Origin: Flavonifractor sp. AGMB03687
GTDB lineage: Bacteria > Bacillota > Clostridia > Oscillospirales > Oscillospiraceae
Length of the DNA stretch: 64,000 bases
Reading direction: 5' to 3'
NCBI RefSeq assembly: GCF_017811815.1
Contig: NZ_JADKZI010000003.1
Location: 62,001-126,000, forward strand
The notes beneath the pieces are model-generated. The model saw only the letters and a list, made by a program, of their open reading frames with translations, did no database searches and was not told the origin of the DNA. The translations under genes and the position numbers were made by a program. Numbering within the stretch: the stretch's first letter is position 1; the number at the start of each line of letters is the position of its first letter. Positions 18,992 through 27,665 of this stretch are shown here, piece after piece.

Positions 18992-19072
18992 TATCTTATT
19001 CTGGATTGCCTCTGCATTTGGCGGAAGCAGGCCCGGCTTTTAAAGAAAGCTGTGAAAGGAGGGTGTACATCT

Positions 19073-20029
19073 ATGAGCATACCGGCCCGGCTCAAGGCTT
19101 TTGGCATGGCAAGAGCCCTGGACTATCTGGAGCGGGATCCGGACGCCAACCTTCCAAGGCTGATGGAGTGGGTGGACAGATACGCGGGGGAACGGCTGCC
19201 CCTTCCCTATCGGGATCTGTTTCATCAGGTGATGACCGACCCGGACAACAACTGGCATCGGCTGATCCGTAGTATGTATACCGACATTGACAATCGTGTT
19301 CTGAAAAAGATCTTTGAAAATTTTGTGATCCACGGCGAGGTACTGGATTGGCCCGCCAAAAAGGAGCAGGGTCTGCTGAACCAGGACCAATCCCCCTGGT
19401 CAGTGATCATCTCCCCCTCCTTCCCCTGCAACATGGACTGTACCGGCTGCGGCGCGTCCATTTTCGGCGTACGCCCCTCCATGGAGTTTGACAGTCTGGA
19501 CCAGGAGCTGGAGGCCCGCAAAGTCCGGGGCTGCCACCTGTTTATCTTCAGCGCCGGCAACCCCCTGTCCCAGCAGGAGGAGATTATCGCCCTGTGCAAC
19601 AAGCACTCCGACTGCGTCTTTGCCGCCTTCACCCCGCCCGGCGATATCACCCCCTCTCTGTGCGCCGACCTGCTGCGGGTGGGCAACCTGTTCCCCGCCA
19701 TCCAGGTGGATGTGGATCCGGTGGACGCCCAGCGGGCCTCCGACCTGCTGAAGTCGTACAAGCTGCCCTTCGGCGTGGCCTGCCGCTGCACGGCGGACAA
19801 CTGGGAGCGGGTGGCCACCGAAGAGTATTATGACCGGGTCATCGACAGCGGCGCCAAGTTCTGCTGGTTCTTTACCTGCCCGGCCTACGGCGGCCCAGCC
19901 TCCCCCTCCCAGGAGCAGCTGGTGGATCTCCACCGCCGCATCCAGGCCTTCCGCAAGACCAAGCCCCTGCTTACTTTAGATTTCTGGGACGGGCCCAGCC
20001 CTTCGGCAGCCCCCCAAGGAGGTTCATGA
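19073..20029 (+). CDS. Radical SAM-like protein, C-terminally short and degenerate
   Basis: A 318-residue protein related to the gene at 24991. It has the same N-terminal helical lead (KAFGMARALDYLERDPDANLPRLM) and the cluster motif CNMDCTGC (Cys119, 123, 126). The second radical SAM motif, normally GGE, reads SAGNP (160-164), so SAM binding may be weak. The chain stops right after LLTLDFWDG, where the paralogue continues into a Cys-containing SPASM-like tail. The final codons carry the ribosome site of the next gene (AGGAGG), and the stop lies two bases before its ATG, so the ending is set by operon packing rather than a frameshift. AAAGGAGGG precedes the start. Linked to SAHH; the substrate is unknown. 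Confidence 0.78.
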   Translation: MSIPARLKAFGMARALDYLERDPDANLPRLMEWVDRYAGERLPLPYRDLFHQVMTDPDNNWHRLIRSMYTDIDNRVLKKIFENFVIHGEVLDWPAKKEQGLLNQDQSPWSVIISPSFPCNMDCTGCGASIFGVRPSMEFDSLDQELEARKVRGCHLFIFSAGNPLSQQEEIIALCNKHSDCVFAAFTPPGDITPSLCADLLRVGNLFPAIQVDVDPVDAQRASDLLKSYKLPFGVACRCTADNWERVATEEYYDRVIDSGAKFCWFFTCPAYGGPASPSQEQLVDLHRRIQAFRKTKPLLTLDFWDGPSPSAAPQGGS

Positions 20030-20031
20030 TT

Positions 20032-21276
20032 ATGAGTATTGTAAAAGACCCCTCTCTGGCCCCCTCCGGGCGGCGGAAAATCAGCTGGGTGCGGGATTTC
20101 ATGCCCGCCCTGGGCAGCATCGAGGCTCGCTTTGAGAAGGAGCAGCCCTTCGCCGGTCTGCGGGTAGCGGTTTCCGTCCACCTGGAGGCCAAGACCGCCA
20201 ATCTGGGCTATGTGCTCTCCAAGGGCGGCGCGGAGGTCCGGCTCACCGGCTCCAATCCCCTGTCCACCCAGGACGACGTAGCCGCCGGCCTAGCCGATCT
20301 GGGTGTGGAGACCTTCGGCATCCACGGCGCCACCGCCGAGGAGTACGAGAGCCATCTGATCGAGACCCTGAAATTCAAGCCCCACCTCATCGTGGACGAC
20401 GGCGGCGACCTGGTCCACCTGCTGGGTGGCAAGTGTGCCGACCTGGGCGAAAACCTCATCGGCGGCTGCGAGGAGACCACCACCGGCATCCTGCGGCTGA
20501 AGGCCCGGGAGAGGGAGGGTATCCTGCCCTGCGCCATGATGGCGGTCAACGACGCCAAGGCCAAGCACTACTATGACAACAAGTACGGCACCGGCCAGTC
20601 CGTGTGGGACGCCATCATGCACACCTCCAACCTGGTGGTGGCCGGCAAGACCGTGGTGGTGGCCGGCTACGGCTGGTGCGGCAAGGGCGTGGCCATGCGG
20701 GCCAGCGGCATGGGCGCCAACGTGATCGTCACCGAGGTGGACCCCTTCAAGGCTCTGGACGCCACCATGAACGGCTTCCGGGTCATGCCCATGGACGAGG
20801 CCGCCAAGTACGGCGACATCTTTGTCACCGTCACCGGCTGTAAGGATGTCATCACCCCCCGTCACTTCGCTGTCATGAAGAACAACGCCATTCTCACCAA
20901 CGCCGGCCATTTCGACTGCGAGGTGGACGTGAAGAGCCTGGCCGAGATGGCCGTCAAGCGTGAAATTCGCCGGGACAACATCGAGGGCTTCACCCTGCCC
21001 GACGGCAAGGTGCTCAACGTCATCGGCGAGGGCCGTCTGGTCAACCTGGCCGCCGGTAACGGCCACCCCGCCGAGATCATGGACATGTCCTTCTCCGTCC
21101 AGGCCCTGGCTCTGGAGTGGCTGGTCAAGCACCAGGATTCCCTGGAAAAGAAGCTCTACCAGGTGCCTGCCGAGATCGACGACGAGATCGGCCGGGTGAA
21201 GCTGGCCGCCATGGGCTTCGCCATCGACAAGCTGACCGACGAGCAGGAGGAATACCTCAACGGTTGGAAGGCCTGA
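20032..21276 (+). CDS. ahcY: Adenosylhomocysteinase (S-adenosylhomocysteine hydrolase)
   Basis: Splits S-adenosylhomocysteine into adenosine and homocysteine, clearing the inhibitory product of methyltransferases. 414 residues. It has the substrate domain (VSVHLEAKTANLGYVLSKGGAEV, DDGGDLVHLL, CEETTTGILRL), the catalytic DAKAKHYYDNKYGTGQS, the NAD site VVAGYGWCGKGVAMRASGMGA, and NAGHFDCEVDV. It is the short form: it lacks the insertion of the eukaryotic/proteobacterial type and ends LTDEQEEYLNGW like archaeal and Thermotoga enzymes. Two ATGs are possible; the one at 20032 sits nine bases after AGGAGG, while that at 20026 is too close. Confidence 0.95.
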   Translation: MSIVKDPSLAPSGRRKISWVRDFMPALGSIEARFEKEQPFAGLRVAVSVHLEAKTANLGYVLSKGGAEVRLTGSNPLSTQDDVAAGLADLGVETFGIHGATAEEYESHLIETLKFKPHLIVDDGGDLVHLLGGKCADLGENLIGGCEETTTGILRLKAREREGILPCAMMAVNDAKAKHYYDNKYGTGQSVWDAIMHTSNLVVAGKTVVVAGYGWCGKGVAMRASGMGANVIVTEVDPFKALDATMNGFRVMPMDEAAKYGDIFVTVTGCKDVITPRHFAVMKNNAILTNAGHFDCEVDVKSLAEMAVKREIRRDNIEGFTLPDGKVLNVIGEGRLVNLAAGNGHPAEIMDMSFSVQALALEWLVKHQDSLEKKLYQVPAEIDDEIGRVKLAAMGFAIDKLTDEQEEYLNGWKA

Positions 21277-21320
21277 TCAAAAAGGTCCTTTGGCTCTATA
21301 CAGATTCGTCCATTTGTCTA

Positions 21321-21349
21321 TTGAAAAAGTGGGAAAAACCCGCTAAAAT
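21321..21349 (+). promoter_or_regulatory. Promoter of metK
   Basis: TTGAAA (21321-21326), 17 bases, TAAAAT (21344-21349), placing the start just before the riboswitch. Confidence 0.75.
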
Positions 21350-21370
21350 AGCCACAGTCAATTGAATATG

Positions 21371-21512
21371 CCTTATCGAGAGTGGTGGAGGGAACGGCCC
21401 GATGAAGCCCGGCAACCTGCGTACAGCGCAAGGTGCCAAATCCGGCGAGGAAATCGAAAGATGAGGATGGAAGAGCCCTACGCGCTCCGCCGTCCGGCGG
21501 AGCGCGTTTTTG
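21371..21512 (+). promoter_or_regulatory. SAM-I riboswitch (S-box) with terminator
   Basis: The aptamer spans about 21371-21466. P1 is CCTTATC/GATGAGG; conserved blocks are GAGGGAAC-GGCCCGATGAAGCC, CGGCAACCTGC, AAGGTGCCAAATCCGGC and GAAAGATGA. The expression platform is the hairpin CGCGCTCCGCC/GGCGGAGCGCG (21481-21506) plus a T-run. When SAM is bound the terminator should form and stop metK transcription. Confidence 0.95.
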
Positions 21513-21539
21513 CTCCAGTTTAGAAAGGAAGGTATAACT

Positions 21540-22721
21540 ATGGCAAACCGTCTGTTTACCTCGGAGTCCGTTACCGAGGGTCACCCCGACAAAGTATGCG
21601 ACCAGATCTCTGACGCCGTCCTGGACGACATCCTGGCCGCCGACCCCACTGCCCACGTGGCCTGTGAGACCTTCACCACCACCGGTATCGTCACCGTCAT
21701 GGGCGAGATCACCACTTGCCACTACACCGACATTCCCTCCATCGTCCGCCGCACCGTGCAGCGCATCGGCTATACCGATCCCGCCTACGGCTTCGACTAC
21801 CGCTCCTGCGCGGTGATGACCGCCATTGACGAGCAGTCCCCCGACATCGCCATGGGCGTCAACCAGTCCTTCGAGCACCAGGAGGGCGGCACCGACGCCG
21901 CCGACCTGATCGGCGCCGGTGACCAGGGCATGATGTTCGGCTACGCCTGCGATGAGACTCCCGAGCTGATGCCCGCCCCCATCTCCATGGCCCACAAGCT
22001 GTCCCGCCAGCTCACCGACGTGCGCAAGGCCGGCAAGCTGAAGTGGCTGCGCCCCGACGGCAAGAGCCAGGTCACCGTGGAGTATGACGAGAACGGCAAG
22101 GTGCTCTCCTGCCCCGCCATCGTGGTTTCCACCCAGCACGATCCCGACATCGCCCTGAAGGACCTGCGTGAGGCCGTGGTGGAGGAGATTATCAAGCCCA
22201 TCATCCCCGCCCAGTACATCACCAAGGACACCAAGTTCTACGTCAACCCCACCGGCCGCTTCGTGGTTGGCGGCCCCGTGGGCGACACCGGCCTCACCGG
22301 CCGTAAGATCATCGTGGACACCTACGGCGGCTCCGCTGCCCACGGCGGCGGCTGCTTCTCCGGCAAGGACCCCACCAAGGTGGACCGTTCTGCCGCCTAC
22401 ATGGCCCGCTACATTGCCAAGAACCTGGTGGCTGCCGGCCTGTGCCGCAAGTGCCAGATCGAGCTGGCCTACGCCATCGGCGTGGCTCACCCCGTCTCCG
22501 TGCTGGTGGACACCTACGGCACCGGCACCCTGCCCGAGGAGAAGCTGTCCGCCATCGTCAACGAGTGCTTCGATATGCGTCCGGCCAAGATCATCGAGAA
22601 GCTGGACCTGCGCCGTCCCATCTACGAGCAGACTGCCGCCTACGGTCACTTCGGCCGTACCGACATTGACCTGCCCTGGGAGCACCTGGACATGGTGGAG
22701 AAGCTGAAGAGCTATCTGTAA
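21540..22721 (+). CDS. metK: S-adenosylmethionine synthetase
   Basis: Makes S-adenosylmethionine from methionine and ATP in the cytosol. 393 residues with all family signatures: [21 protein letters not shown] at the start, [17 protein letters not shown], the P-loop-like [19 protein letters not shown], and the C-terminal YGHFGR. The ATG at 21540 has AAAGGAAGG upstream; an earlier in-frame start at 21510 lies inside the riboswitch terminator region. It is preceded by its own promoter and S-box and follows ahcY, so SAM synthesis and SAH clearance are adjacent but separately controlled. Confidence 0.98.
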   Translation: MANRLFTSESVTEGHPDKVCDQISDAVLDDILAADPTAHVACETFTTTGIVTVMGEITTCHYTDIPSIVRRTVQRIGYTDPAYGFDYRSCAVMTAIDEQSPDIAMGVNQSFEHQEGGTDAADLIGAGDQGMMFGYACDETPELMPAPISMAHKLSRQLTDVRKAGKLKWLRPDGKSQVTVEYDENGKVLSCPAIVVSTQHDPDIALKDLREAVVEEIIKPIIPAQYITKDTKFYVNPTGRFVVGGPVGDTGLTGRKIIVDTYGGSAAHGGGCFSGKDPTKVDRSAAYMARYIAKNLVAAGLCRKCQIELAYAIGVAHPVSVLVDTYGTGTLPEEKLSAIVNECFDMRPAKIIEKLDLRRPIYEQTAAYGHFGRTDIDLPWEHLDMVEKLKSYL

Positions 22722-22741
22722 AAATCGGTCTATTTAAAAAA

Positions 22742-22779
22742 AGCCTGCCGTGTGTGTTTCCACACGGCAGGCTCTTTTT
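22742..22779 (+). terminator. Terminator after metK
   Basis: AGCCTGCCGTGTG pairs with CACACGGCAGGCT around TGTTTC, followed by CTTTTTG. Confidence 0.93.
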
Positions 22780-22845
22780 GTGGAAAACCCATACGGCCCT
22801 GTGGTATGATATCTACGTATGATCAATGGAAAGCTCAGGTGTTGC

Positions 22846-24249
22846 ATGATGCAGGCAAAGACGGGCTCCGCCCAGGAAACGGTATTTCAGGATCTTCCCA
22901 TCCCCTCCGCACTTCGTAAAATGATCATTCCGGCGGTCACCAGTCAGCTGATCGTCCTGATCTACAACATGGCGGACACCTTTTTCGTGGGACAGACCAA
23001 CAACCCCTATATGGTGGCTGCCACCTCGCTGATCCTGCCCGTGTTCAACATCACCCTCTGTCTGGCGGGACTGGCCGGTATCGGCGGCGGCTCCCTGATC
23101 TCCCGGCTGCTGGGCCAAGGCCGACCCGATGAGGCCCGGCGGGTCAGCGCCTTTTCCCTCTGGCTGGGGCTGTGCATCGCGGCCCTTTTCGCGGCAGGAA
23201 TCGGCCTTTTTATGGACCCCGTCCTTCGGCTGCTGGGCGCCGGTGAAAACACCTACGCCTATGCCAGACAGTACGCCCTGTGCGTCATCGTGGTTGGCGG
23301 CATCCCGACGGTGCTATCCAACGTGCTGTCCAACCTGATCCGCAGCATCGGCCGCTCCAAGGCGGCCAGCGCCGGTATCATTCTGGGCGGTGTACTGAAC
23401 ATCGCCCTGGACCCTCTGTTTATGTTCGTACTGCTGCCGGAAGGCCATGAGGTGCTGGGCGCTGGTCTTGCCACCTGCCTGTCCAACTGCATCGCCTTTC
23501 TCTTCTTTGTGTCCGTGCTGCTGCGGATGGGCAAAAACTCCACCATTACTTTTCTCCCCAAGGGAGGCCTGCCCGGCTGGGACAGCATCCTGGCCGTGTT
23601 CGGCGTGGGCATTCCCTCCGCCATCGCTACCTTCCTGTTTGATCTGGATTACGTCATCATCGACAAGCTGATGGTCTCCTATCACGATCTGGCCCTGGCC
23701 GCCATCGGCATCGTGCTGAAGGTGGAGCGTTTCCCACTGAATGTGGGCATCGGCATCTGTCAGGGCATGCTGCCCCTGGTGGCCTACAACTACTCCGCCG
23801 GCAATGAGCAGCGCATGAACGATACCATCCGGCTCTCCTGCCGACTGGGTCTGACCATCGCCGGGATCAGCATCGTGCTGTATGAGATCTTTGCGGTCCA
23901 GTTCTCACACCTGTTCATCTCCGATCCCCAGACGGTGGAGCTGGCCTCCCAGTTCCTGCGCATCCGGGTACTGGCCACCCCGCTGATGTTTTTGAGCTTC
24001 TTTACCGTCTATCTGTTCCAGGCCTTCGGCAAGGGCAGGATCTCCCTCTTCCTTGGTGTGACCAGGTGGCTGGGCTTCAATATCCCCATGCTTTTCCTTC
24101 TGAACGCCCTCTTCGGCATGTTCGGCATCGTCTGGTCCCAGGTGACCGCCGATATCCTGACCGTTCTCCTGTCCTTCTATGTCTACCGCAGATACAAGCC
24201 TTCGGCGCAAAAAAGCGCTCCCCTGACTCCTCCTTGCGCCACCCCATGA
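22846..24249 (+). CDS. MATE family efflux transporter
   Basis: Second MATE exporter of the window, about 467 residues with twelve hydrophobic segments (SQLIVLIYNMADTFFVGQTNNP, IGGGSLISRLLGQGRPDEA, NVGIGICQGMLPLVAYNYSAGN). Start choice is uncertain. ATGs at 22846 and 22849 have a weak AGGTG upstream. An ATG at 22819 is also in frame but is only about nine bases from a TATGAT at 22805-22810, so it would be nearly leaderless. The TetR-family gene follows 33 bases later and may control this exporter. Substrate unknown. Confidence 0.88.
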   Translation: MMQAKTGSAQETVFQDLPIPSALRKMIIPAVTSQLIVLIYNMADTFFVGQTNNPYMVAATSLILPVFNITLCLAGLAGIGGGSLISRLLGQGRPDEARRVSAFSLWLGLCIAALFAAGIGLFMDPVLRLLGAGENTYAYARQYALCVIVVGGIPTVLSNVLSNLIRSIGRSKAASAGIILGGVLNIALDPLFMFVLLPEGHEVLGAGLATCLSNCIAFLFFVSVLLRMGKNSTITFLPKGGLPGWDSILAVFGVGIPSAIATFLFDLDYVIIDKLMVSYHDLALAAIGIVLKVERFPLNVGIGICQGMLPLVAYNYSAGNEQRMNDTIRLSCRLGLTIAGISIVLYEIFAVQFSHLFISDPQTVELASQFLRIRVLATPLMFLSFFTVYLFQAFGKGRISLFLGVTRWLGFNIPMLFLLNALFGMFGIVWSQVTADILTVLLSFYVYRRYKPSAQKSAPLTPPCATP

Positions 24250-24282
24250 ATTATGCTATCATCCAACCCAGGAGGGATCACC

Positions 24283-24864
24283 GTGGCCGACTCCAATATC
24301 ACCAAAAAGGCGCTGGCAGAAGCGTTGAAAGCCCTTATGCGGGAAATGCCCATCGAGAAGATCAACGTAGCCTACATCTGCGAGCGATGCGGCATGAAAC
24401 GGCAGAGCTTTTACTATCACTTCCGGGATAAATATGACCTGCTCAACTGGATCTTTGACAGCGAGACGGATACCTTGCTTGGAGACGGACCCTCTGTTTC
24501 CCAGGAGGGGCCCTGGGATAGGTTTGAATTGCTATGCCGTTATTTTTACGACAACCGTAACTTCTACCGCTCGGCTCTGCAGATCCATGGGCAGGACTCC
24601 TTTATGGTCCATTTCCAGCAGCGTATCTTTCCTGTTTTCAAGCGCGCCCTTTCTTTTATGCCCGGGAATCAGAAACAGGATGAGTTTTCTGCCAACTTTT
24701 TTGCTTATGCCCTTGTATGTGCCATTGCCCGCTGGCTCATGTCCCGCAACGGCATGGAGCCGGAAGAATTCATCCGTAATATTAAGCAGCTGGGCGAAGT
24801 CATCCGCCGCGCTGCAAGGATGAATGGCACTCCGGAGACGGTACCGCCCACTTCAGAACAATAA
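24283..24864 (+). CDS. TetR/DhaS-like transcriptional regulator
   Basis: A 193-residue regulator. The N-terminal HTH (NITKKALAEALKALMREMPIEKINVAYICERCGMKRQSFYYHFRD-type) matches the branch of TetR proteins that includes DhaS. An all-helical ligand domain with the short aromatic-rich DRFELLCRYFYDNRNFYRSAL follows. It starts with GTG at 24283, eight bases after AGGAGGG. It lies directly after the MATE gene and just before a 51-base palindrome and the radical SAM gene's promoter, so either neighbour could be its target. The ligand is unknown. Confidence 0.85.
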   Translation: MADSNITKKALAEALKALMREMPIEKINVAYICERCGMKRQSFYYHFRDKYDLLNWIFDSETDTLLGDGPSVSQEGPWDRFELLCRYFYDNRNFYRSALQIHGQDSFMVHFQQRIFPVFKRALSFMPGNQKQDEFSANFFAYALVCAIARWLMSRNGMEPEEFIRNIKQLGEVIRRAARMNGTPETVPPTSEQ

Positions 24865-24871
24865 TTCATAC

Positions 24872-24922
24872 TGTACAAAAACGCGATTTGTCAAAAAATT
24901 TGACAAATCGCGTTTTTGTACA
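24872..24922. terminator. 51-base perfect palindrome (terminator, possible operator)
   Basis: Two 24-base arms, complementary without a mismatch, enclose AAA. The GC-rich core with flanking A- and T-runs fits a bidirectional terminator for tetR. It ends exactly where the next promoter's -35 begins, so a role as a regulator binding site is also possible. Confidence 0.75.
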
Positions 24923-24951
24923 ATGACAGGCCGAACAGTTCCAACTATAAT
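24923..24951 (+). promoter_or_regulatory. Promoter of the radical SAM/SPASM gene
   Basis: ATGACA (24923-24928), 17 bases, perfect TATAAT (24946-24951). Confidence 0.75.
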
Positions 24952-24990
24952 GACAACAAAATTTGATGGAACACAGAAAGGATGACTCCC

Positions 24991-26226
24991 ATGGGCAATC
25001 CCATCAAGGACACCATGCAGCGTTTTGGCATCAAGCAGATCCTGCACTATCTGGAAGGCAATCCGGAGGAAAACATCCCCAAACTTATGGACCTGTTTGA
25101 TAAGTTTACCCCTGCCAACTGGTACAGGCCGCAGCGGGAGGCCTTTCGCCGCGCCATTCAGGAGGAGATCAGCCAGCGCGAAGACTGTAACGTCCCCTGG
25201 GCCATTCTGCTGGACCCAACCTCTGCCTGTAACATGCACTGCACCGGCTGCTGGGCAGCAGAATATGGCCGCCAGCTTAACCTGAGCCTAGAAGACCTGG
25301 ACTCCATCGTCATCCAGGGCAAAAAGTTGGGTACTTATATGTACATCTATACCGGCGGCGAACCGCTGGTGCGAAAAGAGGATGTGCTCCGCATCTGCGA
25401 GATGCATCCCGACTGCATGTTCCTCGCCTTCACCAACGGCACCCTCATTGACGAAGCCTTTTGTCAGAATATGCTGCGGGTCAAAAACTTTGTTCCCGCC
25501 ATTTCTCTGGAAGGTTTTGAGGCGGCCAATGACTCCCGCCGGGGAGCCGGGGTCTATCAGAAGGTCCACCAAGTCATGGCTCTGCTGAAGTCACACAACC
25601 TTCCCTTTGGCATCTCCACCTGCTATACCAGCCACAATGTTGATGACGTGAGCAGCGAAAAATACTTCGACCAGCTGATTGACTGCGGCGCCCTGTTTGC
25701 CTGGTTTTTCCACTATATGCCCGTGGGTAACGACGCCGCCGTGGATCTGCTGCCCACACCGGAACAGCGCGTCAAAATGTACAACGCCATCCGCACTTAT
25801 CGTACCACCAAGGCTATTTTCACCCTGGATTTTCAGAATGACGGCGAGTATGTTGGCGGATGCATTGCCGGCGGCCGGCGCTATCTTCACATCAACGCCA
25901 AGGGCGATGTGGAGCCCTGTGTGTTCATCCATTACTCCAACGTGAACATCCATAACACAAGCCTGCTGGATGCACTGAAGTCCCCCCTCTTCATGGCCTA
26001 TCACCACTCCCAGCCTTTCAATGAAAACATGCTCCGTCCCTGCCCCATGTTGGAAAACCCGGAATTTCTGCCCAAAATGGTGGAAGATACAGGCGCTGTC
26101 AATACTGACTACCAAAGTCCGGAGAGTGCCCGGCACCTGTGCGAAAAAACCGCGCCTTACGCAGAGCGGTGGAAACCGGTGGCCGACGCTCTGTGGCAGC
26201 AGTCCCATCCCGGCAAAAACGCATGA
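24991..26226 (+). CDS. Radical SAM protein with SPASM-like C-terminus
   Basis: A 411-residue radical SAM enzyme. The 4Fe-4S motif is CNMHCTGC (Cys80, 84, 87), followed by the SAM-binding TGGEP (121-125). The C-terminal part GGCIAGGRRYLHINAKGDVEPCVFIHYS, with a later CPMLENP, looks like a SPASM/twitch region for auxiliary clusters. The N-terminal helix QRFGIKQILHYLEGNPEENIPKLMDLFDK is shared with the truncated paralogue at 19073. AAAGGA precedes the ATG. It stands alone between its own promoter and terminator, with no precursor peptide gene seen. Substrate unknown. Confidence 0.85.
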   Translation: MGNPIKDTMQRFGIKQILHYLEGNPEENIPKLMDLFDKFTPANWYRPQREAFRRAIQEEISQREDCNVPWAILLDPTSACNMHCTGCWAAEYGRQLNLSLEDLDSIVIQGKKLGTYMYIYTGGEPLVRKEDVLRICEMHPDCMFLAFTNGTLIDEAFCQNMLRVKNFVPAISLEGFEAANDSRRGAGVYQKVHQVMALLKSHNLPFGISTCYTSHNVDDVSSEKYFDQLIDCGALFAWFFHYMPVGNDAAVDLLPTPEQRVKMYNAIRTYRTTKAIFTLDFQNDGEYVGGCIAGGRRYLHINAKGDVEPCVFIHYSNVNIHNTSLLDALKSPLFMAYHHSQPFNENMLRPCPMLENPEFLPKMVEDTGAVNTDYQSPESARHLCEKTAPYAERWKPVADALWQQSHPGKNA

Positions 26227-26238
26227 ATAAAAAAGTAA

Positions 26239-26270
26239 AAGCCTCCGGCGTTTCGCCGGAGGCTTCCACT
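26239..26270. terminator. Bidirectional terminator
   Basis: AAGCCTCCGGCG pairs with CGCCGGAGGCTT around TTT, with A-rich and T-rich flanks. Shared by the radical SAM gene and the converging gntP-like gene. Confidence 0.9.
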
Positions 26271-26297
26271 TTATGCAAATTGCGGACCTGTGAGGGT

Positions 26298-27623
26298 TCA
26301 GGCCAGCCCCGGGAACAGGGTGAGGAGCAGGGTCACCACCACAGTAGCGATGGTGGTATTCACCACAGTACACACACCCACGTACTTGTAGGAGTCCTTG
26401 GCCTCGGACTTGGCCAGGCCGGAGGCGGCGATGAAGCCGGCGTTGGTGGGCAGGGTGTCCAGTGTGGTGGCGGAGAAGGCCGCGATACGGTGGACAGCGC
26501 TCATGCTCACGCCCATGCTGACGAAAGTGTCATAGAACATGGGCAGGGACGCGCCGATGGCAGCGGGGCCGGAACCGCAGATGGCGGTGACCAGCATGAT
26601 GGCGATCATGACGATGAACAGCGGGGGGCCCTGGATGTTGGTGAGGGCAGTGCTGAACTGACCAAAGGTCTCGGTGGCCTGCACCACGGTGCCGAAGCCG
26701 GCCAGAGCGCCGCTGGACAGGCAGAGCACGCAGGCAGCGGCCACGCCCTTACCCAGCACGTTCATGACGGCCTTCACGCCGCTGAGGTACTTCCAGAAGC
26801 ACACCAGGGCAGCCAGGATGCCGATGATGATGGAGAAGCCGATATAGAGCTTCAGGAAGTTGAACAGAGCAAAGGTAACGATGAGGGGGATCAGGGAGAT
26901 GATGGGATTGGGCAGAGCATCGCCCTTCTGCACCTTCATGGATTCGTCAAACTCTGCATCCACATACACACGGCCGGCGGCGATCTCCTTCTTGGCCGCG
27001 TGGTTGAGGTAGGCAATGTTGAGGATGATGACCACGGCGCCGCCGATAAAGCCGGGGATGGCAGCAGCCATAGAGGTGGTGCCCAGGTACTGGATGGGGC
27101 CGGAGTTCTGGATCTGGGGGCTGCCAGGCATAGCCAGAGCAGCGGTAGCCAGGGCACCCAGCAGGATGCCGGGGGCCATGTAGCGGGGGATGCGGCTCTC
27201 CTTGATGATCTCCAGGGTCAGGGGCATCAGAACCATCATCAGCACGATGCCGCTGATGCCGCCGTAGGACATGAGCACGCCGGCCACAAAGATGATCAGG
27301 ATACTGGTGAGCACGCTGGTGTGCTCCTTGTTGCCTTTAAACAGGCGGGAAATACCGTGCGCGATGGACCGGGCGGCGCCGCTGGCGTTATAAAGCTCGC
27401 CGAAAATGCCGCCCCACAGGTAGATGGCCAGGTTGGAGACCACAAAGCCTCCCACGCCGCCCAGGTAGGTCACGCTGTAGCCTTCCACAGCGCCCAGTCC
27501 GTTGCTGACCGCTACGATGAGGGCAGCCACGGTACCGGCAATCAGGACGTGGAGTCCCTTGTACACCATGACGATCAGTGCAACCAGAGCGACCACGATG
27601 CCGATCAAACCGACTACGTTCAT
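26298..27623 (-). CDS. GntP family permease
   Basis: A 441-residue integral membrane symporter with about twelve segments. Family features are MVYKGLHVLIAGTVAALIVA, GGISGIVLMMVLMPL, AMPGSPQIQNSGP, ICGSGPAAIGASLP and LDTLPTNAGFIAASGL. GntP proteins carry gluconate and other hydroxy or oxo acids, driven by protons. AAGGAG precedes the ATG. It starts only 42 bases after the LVIVD gene upstream on the same strand, so they are probably co-transcribed. Substrate is likely an organic acid, inferred from the family only. Confidence 0.88.
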   Translation of the reverse strand: MNVVGLIGIVVALVALIVMVYKGLHVLIAGTVAALIVAVSNGLGAVEGYSVTYLGGVGGFVVSNLAIYLWGGIFGELYNASGAARSIAHGISRLFKGNKEHTSVLTSILIIFVAGVLMSYGGISGIVLMMVLMPLTLEIIKESRIPRYMAPGILLGALATAALAMPGSPQIQNSGPIQYLGTTSMAAAIPGFIGGAVVIILNIAYLNHAAKKEIAAGRVYVDAEFDESMKVQKGDALPNPIISLIPLIVTFALFNFLKLYIGFSIIIGILAALVCFWKYLSGVKAVMNVLGKGVAAACVLCLSSGALAGFGTVVQATETFGQFSTALTNIQGPPLFIVMIAIMLVTAICGSGPAAIGASLPMFYDTFVSMGVSMSAVHRIAAFSATTLDTLPTNAGFIAASGLAKSEAKDSYKYVGVCTVVNTTIATVVVTLLLTLFPGLA

Positions 27624-27665
27624 TCACACTCTCTCCTTACTTCTTTCTTTTTATCCTCAGGCGGC

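Noticed and set aside
20026-20031. Upstream ATG of ahcY
   Set aside because: Only three bases from AGGAGG; the ATG at 20032 has normal spacing.
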